Shown here: piece by piece, positions 63,484 to 64,000 of the stretch
Layout of the letters: each line of letters starts with the position of its first letter
How positions within the stretch are numbered: position 1 is the stretch's first letter
Assembly: GCF_900105835.1 (NCBI RefSeq)
Contig: NZ_LT629783.1
Location: 682,001-746,000, forward strand
Source of the DNA: Pseudomonas fragi
GTDB taxonomy: Bacteria > Pseudomonadota > Gammaproteobacteria > Pseudomonadales > Pseudomonadaceae
Direction: 5' to 3'
DNA: 64,000 nucleotides
Notes under the pieces: model-generated
Told to the model about the DNA's origin: nothing
What the model saw: the letters and a program-made list of their open reading frames with translations, nothing else
Database searches by the model: none
Translations under genes and position numbers: made by a program

Positions 63484-64000
63484 CCAGTAGCGCCTCGACG
63501 CCTGCCATGACGGCTGGGGTGTCAGTGTGGGCAACGTTGAAGCGCATGCAGTTGCGTAAATGGGGATCGAGGCCGAACAGGATCCCCGGCGCCAGTACCA
63601 GGCCACGGGCAAGCCCCTGCTGCGCCAATGTTTCGGCATCCAGCCCGGCAGGTAATGTGGCCCAGATAAACATGCCGCCGGTATAAGGCACATCCAGGGT
63701 GAAGCCCAGGCCCTGCAGCCAGCTCGACACCCGTGCGCCACTGGTCTGCAGGCCTTGCACCACGCGCTTGCGATGTTTGTGATAGGTGCCGTCAGTGAGC
63801 ATCGAACACACCACCTGTTCGAGCATCTCCGACGTAATCCCGCCACAGATCAGTTTCATCTGGGTCAGCTCGGCGGCCCGCTGCGGCGGTGCCACGACAA
63901 AGCTGACGCGCAGGTTGGCACTGAGGGTTTTCGAAAAACCGCTCAGATAAGTCACTTGCTCAACGCCTGCCAGCGCTACCAGCCGGGGTGGCGGCTCAGG
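63470..64000 (-). CDS. PLP-dependent aminotransferase-type protein, C-terminal part
   Basis: Only the last 176 residues are in the window; the frame is open past 64000. VTYLSGFSKTLSANLRVSFV contains the PLP lysine of fold-type I aminotransferases (SFSKTL-like). GGMFIWATLPAGLDAETLAQQGL, GLVLAPGILFGLDPHLRNCMRFNVAHTD are typical of the C-terminal domain of MocR/PdxR-type regulators and related 2-aminoadipate aminotransferases. Whether a GntR DNA-binding domain is present cannot be seen. Confidence 0.8.
   Translation of the reverse strand, partial: PEPPPRLVALAGVEQVTYLSGFSKTLSANLRVSFVVAPPQRAAELTQMKLICGGITSEMLEQVVCSMLTDGTYHKHRKRVVQGLQTSGARVSSWLQGLGFTLDVPYTGGMFIWATLPAGLDAETLAQQGLARGLVLAPGILFGLDPHLRNCMRFNVAHTDTPAVMAGVEALLANAT

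Overview
The window is about 60% GC and looks like the chromosome of a Pseudomonas, most probably of the P. fluorescens group. Evidence: paired inverted REP elements beginning TGTGGGAGC and ending GCTCCCACA lie in at least six intergenic regions; gene families such as OprD porins, a CdaR-type regulator and pseudomonad-type MFS carriers are typical; GTG/TTG starts and ATGA gene overlaps are frequent. No tRNA, rRNA, phage, insertion sequence or CRISPR array is visible.

Layout. 1-3.3 kb: RND efflux adaptor gene (start of an operon leaving the window) divergent from an RstA/ParR-like two-component pair, with four phased hexamers between them. 3.3-5.4 kb: two tandem RarD-type permeases separated by a REP pair. 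5.6-9.5 kb: MFS carrier, CdaR-type sugar-diacid regulator and glycerate kinase, followed by five REP pairs at an exact 130-bp period. 10.1-14.8 kb: phosphatidylserine synthase pssA, then two coupled ArnT/PMT-type glycosyltransferases. 14.9-17.1 kb: a four-cysteine HTH regulator divergent from an MFS exporter. 17.4-23.5 kb: a copper pair (SCO, PCuAC) facing a five-gene cobalamin-riboswitch unit, btuF-btuC-btuD-pseudoazurin-OprD porin. 23.6-27 kb: HGSNAT-like membrane protein behind a 36-bp palindrome, and a sugar-acid MFS plus SDR. 27.1-31 kb: RcnB-like protein, thioesterase, a zinc-type hemB, a surE and a LysR regulator. 31.3-35.2 kb: orphan wzz-like gene tail-to-tail with modABC, which has a ModE-like box. 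35.3-39.3 kb: alkB, small proteins, and a diheme cytochrome pair read as tsdBA (thiosulfate dehydrogenase). 39.5-42.3 kb: galU, gor, and a tandem array that amplifies the 3' end of gor together with a REP pair. 42.3-56.2 kb: a nine-gene cellulose operon. 56.7-64 kb: small proteins, acyl-CoA dehydrogenase and acyl-CoA ligase, a PAS sensor kinase/FixJ-like regulator pair, and the end of a PLP aminotransferase-type gene.

The dominant system is the cellulose operon, transcribed leftwards as bcsE-F-G-R-Q-A-B-Z-C with every junction overlapping. It has the Escherichia coli (type II) gene content, including the BcsE c-di-GMP receptor and the BcsG phosphoethanolamine transferase, but in one collinear unit rather than two divergent ones. 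A near-match to the FleQ box lies upstream. galU nearby makes UDP-glucose, the cellulose precursor. The most unusual associations are the cobalamin riboswitch unit that appears to run on into a pseudoazurin and a porin, the gor-tail/REP amplification, and the enterobacterial-looking cysteine-type hemB.
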